NCBI RefSeq assembly: GCF_000832305.1
Contig: NZ_CP010536.1
Coordinates: 310,001-374,000, forward strand
Direction of reading: 5' to 3'
Length of the DNA stretch: 64,000 bases
Origin: Cupriavidus basilensis
Lineage (GTDB): Bacteria > Pseudomonadota > Gammaproteobacteria > Burkholderiales > Burkholderiaceae
Shown here: in pieces, positions 62,890-64,000 of the stretch
Numbering within the stretch: position 1 is the first letter of the stretch
Layout: every line of letters starts with the position of its first letter
Position numbers and translations under genes: made by a program
The notes under the pieces: model-generated
What the model was told of the DNA's origin: nothing
Databases searched by the model: none
The model's input: the letters and a program-made list of their open reading frames with translations, nothing else

Positions 62890-63804
62890 ATGACGTTCTT
62901 CTTTGAAATCCTGATCGGCGGCTTATTGTCGGGGTTGATGTACTCGCTGGTGGCACTGGGGTTCGTGCTGATCTACAAGGCATCGGGCGTGTTCAACTTC
63001 GCGCAGGGCGCGATGGTGTACTTTGCCGCGCTGGCGGTGGTGGGGCTGATGGACAAGGGCCTGCCAATGTGGGCGGCCGTGATCGGCGCGTTTGGCGTGA
63101 TGGTGGTGGTCGGCATCAGCACCGAACGGCTGGTGCTGCGCAAGCTGGTGAACCAGCCACCCATCACGCTGTTCATGGCCACCATCGGGCTGTCTTTCTT
63201 CCTCGAGGGGCTGGGGCCGTTGTTGTTCGGCAATGAAGTGCGCCCGATCAACCTTGGCATCGTCGACGAGCCCATCGAAGCCATTCTGACGCGCTTCAAT
63301 ATCGTGGTATCCAGGTTCGACCTGGCGGCGGCGGGCATCGCCGGCATCCTGGTGGGCACGCTGGCGCTGTTCTTCCAGTACACCAAGGTGGGCCGTGCAT
63401 TGCGCGCGGTGGCGGACGATCACCAGGCGGCGCTGTCGCTGGGGATTCCGCTGCAGCATATCTGGGCCATTGTCTGGGGCGTGGCGGGCTTCGTGGCGCT
63501 GGTGGCGGGCATGCTGTGGGGCTCGCGCAATGGCGTGCAGTTTGCGCTGACGCTGACCGCGTTGAAGGCGTTGCCGGTGCTGATCCTGGGCGGCTTTACC
63601 TCGGTGCCCGGCGCCATCGTCGGCGGGCTGATCATCGGGGCTTCGGAGAAGCTGGCCGAGATCTATATCCCGCCCGTGTTCCAGTCCGCGTTTGGCGGCA
63701 ACTTCGGCGGCATCGAAGGCTGGTTCCCCTATGTGTTTGCGTTGTTGTTCCTGCTGGTGCGGCCCGAGGGGCTGTTCGGTGAGAAACACATCGATCGTGT
63801 CTGA
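62890..63804 (+). CDS. LivH-type ABC permease
   Basis: This 304-residue inner-membrane permease has about eight helices. LVALGFVLIYKASGVFNFAQ is the LivH family start, and the EAA-like loop reads TKVGRALRAVADDHQAALSL. The HAAT family imports branched-chain amino acids and related carboxylates or amides; the substrate here is not certain. It is followed 26 bp later by livM. Confidence 0.93.
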   Translation: MTFFFEILIGGLLSGLMYSLVALGFVLIYKASGVFNFAQGAMVYFAALAVVGLMDKGLPMWAAVIGAFGVMVVVGISTERLVLRKLVNQPPITLFMATIGLSFFLEGLGPLLFGNEVRPINLGIVDEPIEAILTRFNIVVSRFDLAAAGIAGILVGTLALFFQYTKVGRALRAVADDHQAALSLGIPLQHIWAIVWGVAGFVALVAGMLWGSRNGVQFALTLTALKALPVLILGGFTSVPGAIVGGLIIGASEKLAEIYIPPVFQSAFGGNFGGIEGWFPYVFALLFLLVRPEGLFGEKHIDRV

Positions 63805-63830
63805 CCGGCCCGCGCCTCAGGAGAGAAAAC

Positions 63831-64000
63831 ATGTTCTACCGTGAATCCGGCCAGTTCAAGACCACCTACGTTGCCGACAGCCAGATCTTCCCCATCCGCC
63901 AGGACCGCATCGGCTTTGCGGTGCTGATGGCGGTGGCCTTCGTGGCGATCCCGCTGCTGGGTTCGGAGTACTGGTTCTCGGCCATCCTGATCCCGTTCCT
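63831..64000 (+). CDS. LivM-type ABC permease, 5' part
   Basis: ATG 63831 follows AGGAGA and opens a frame of at least 56 codons to the window edge. MFYRESGQFKTTYVADSQIF is typical of LivM homologues in this operon type, followed by a first membrane helix (VLMAVAFVAIPLLG). The rest lies outside the window. Confidence 0.85.
   Translation, partial: MFYRESGQFKTTYVADSQIFPIRQDRIGFAVLMAVAFVAIPLLGSEYWFSAILIPF

Overview
The window looks like chromosome from a high-GC betaproteobacterium of the Burkholderiales, most probably Cupriavidus or a close Ralstonia-type relative. The evidence is the codon and GC bias, the ahcY-metF operon behind an SAH riboswitch, the fused mutase IcmF, a pteridine reductase next to folB, and two orphan Bug-type periplasmic receptors. 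The genus is inferred from gene content and remembered family sequences, not from a search. There is no prophage, plasmid, insertion sequence or CRISPR array.

Layout. 1-16 kb is housekeeping: a PGDYG-family fragment and thiD on the minus strand, then SAH riboswitch-ahcY-membrane protein-metF, followed by tfoX-like, Mut7-C, folate cyclo-ligase, lytic transglycosylase, NDUFA9-like, GST and cca genes. Between the convergent cca and DUF2905 genes lies a ~690 bp structured inverted repeat. Then come a MidA-type methyltransferase, pteridine reductase, folB and ttcA. 16-20.5 kb holds a lipoprotein gene, glmU and glmS. 20.5-24.4 kb has an unusual 7TMR-DISM histidine kinase with its response regulator and a small orphan gene preceded by 10-bp repeats.

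24.4-29.4 kb is the most interesting part. It is a four-gene minus-strand operon of PAS-GGDEF-EAL, HDOD-GAF, a stand-alone photoactive-yellow-protein-like PAS protein keeping the chromophore cysteine and its tyrosine/glutamate partners, and PAS-GGDEF. It looks like a light- or ligand-gated cyclic-di-GMP module.

29.6-33.3 kb has a thioesterase, tRNA-Cys(GCA), an acetyltransferase, an NMN adenylyltransferase/Nudix fusion and a LysR regulator. 33.4-40.6 kb is a catabolic region in two units: LysR/Bug/LeuC-like/LeuD-like/haloacetate-dehalogenase-like hydrolase, then TetR/Bug/M24-fold enzyme. 40.8-43.6 kb has a second GGDEF-EAL protein, a tiny membrane ORF and a PagL-like deacylase.

43.6-51.9 kb is a beta-alanine-type catabolic cluster (omega-aminotransferase, methylmalonate-semialdehyde dehydrogenase, APC permease) flanked by two MocR regulators, each with its own AACTGT-type operator. 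52-57 kb holds icmF, a HIT protein and 3-hydroxybutyryl-CoA dehydrogenase. 57-64 kb has a PAS chemoreceptor, a Crp/Fnr regulator and an acyl-CoA synthetase-LivG-LivH-LivM operon running off the end.

A recurring trait is short tandem duplication (6-14 bp units) at gene ends and in intergenic DNA. At two loci (thiD and the dehalogenase-like gene) the duplicated unit includes the stop codon.
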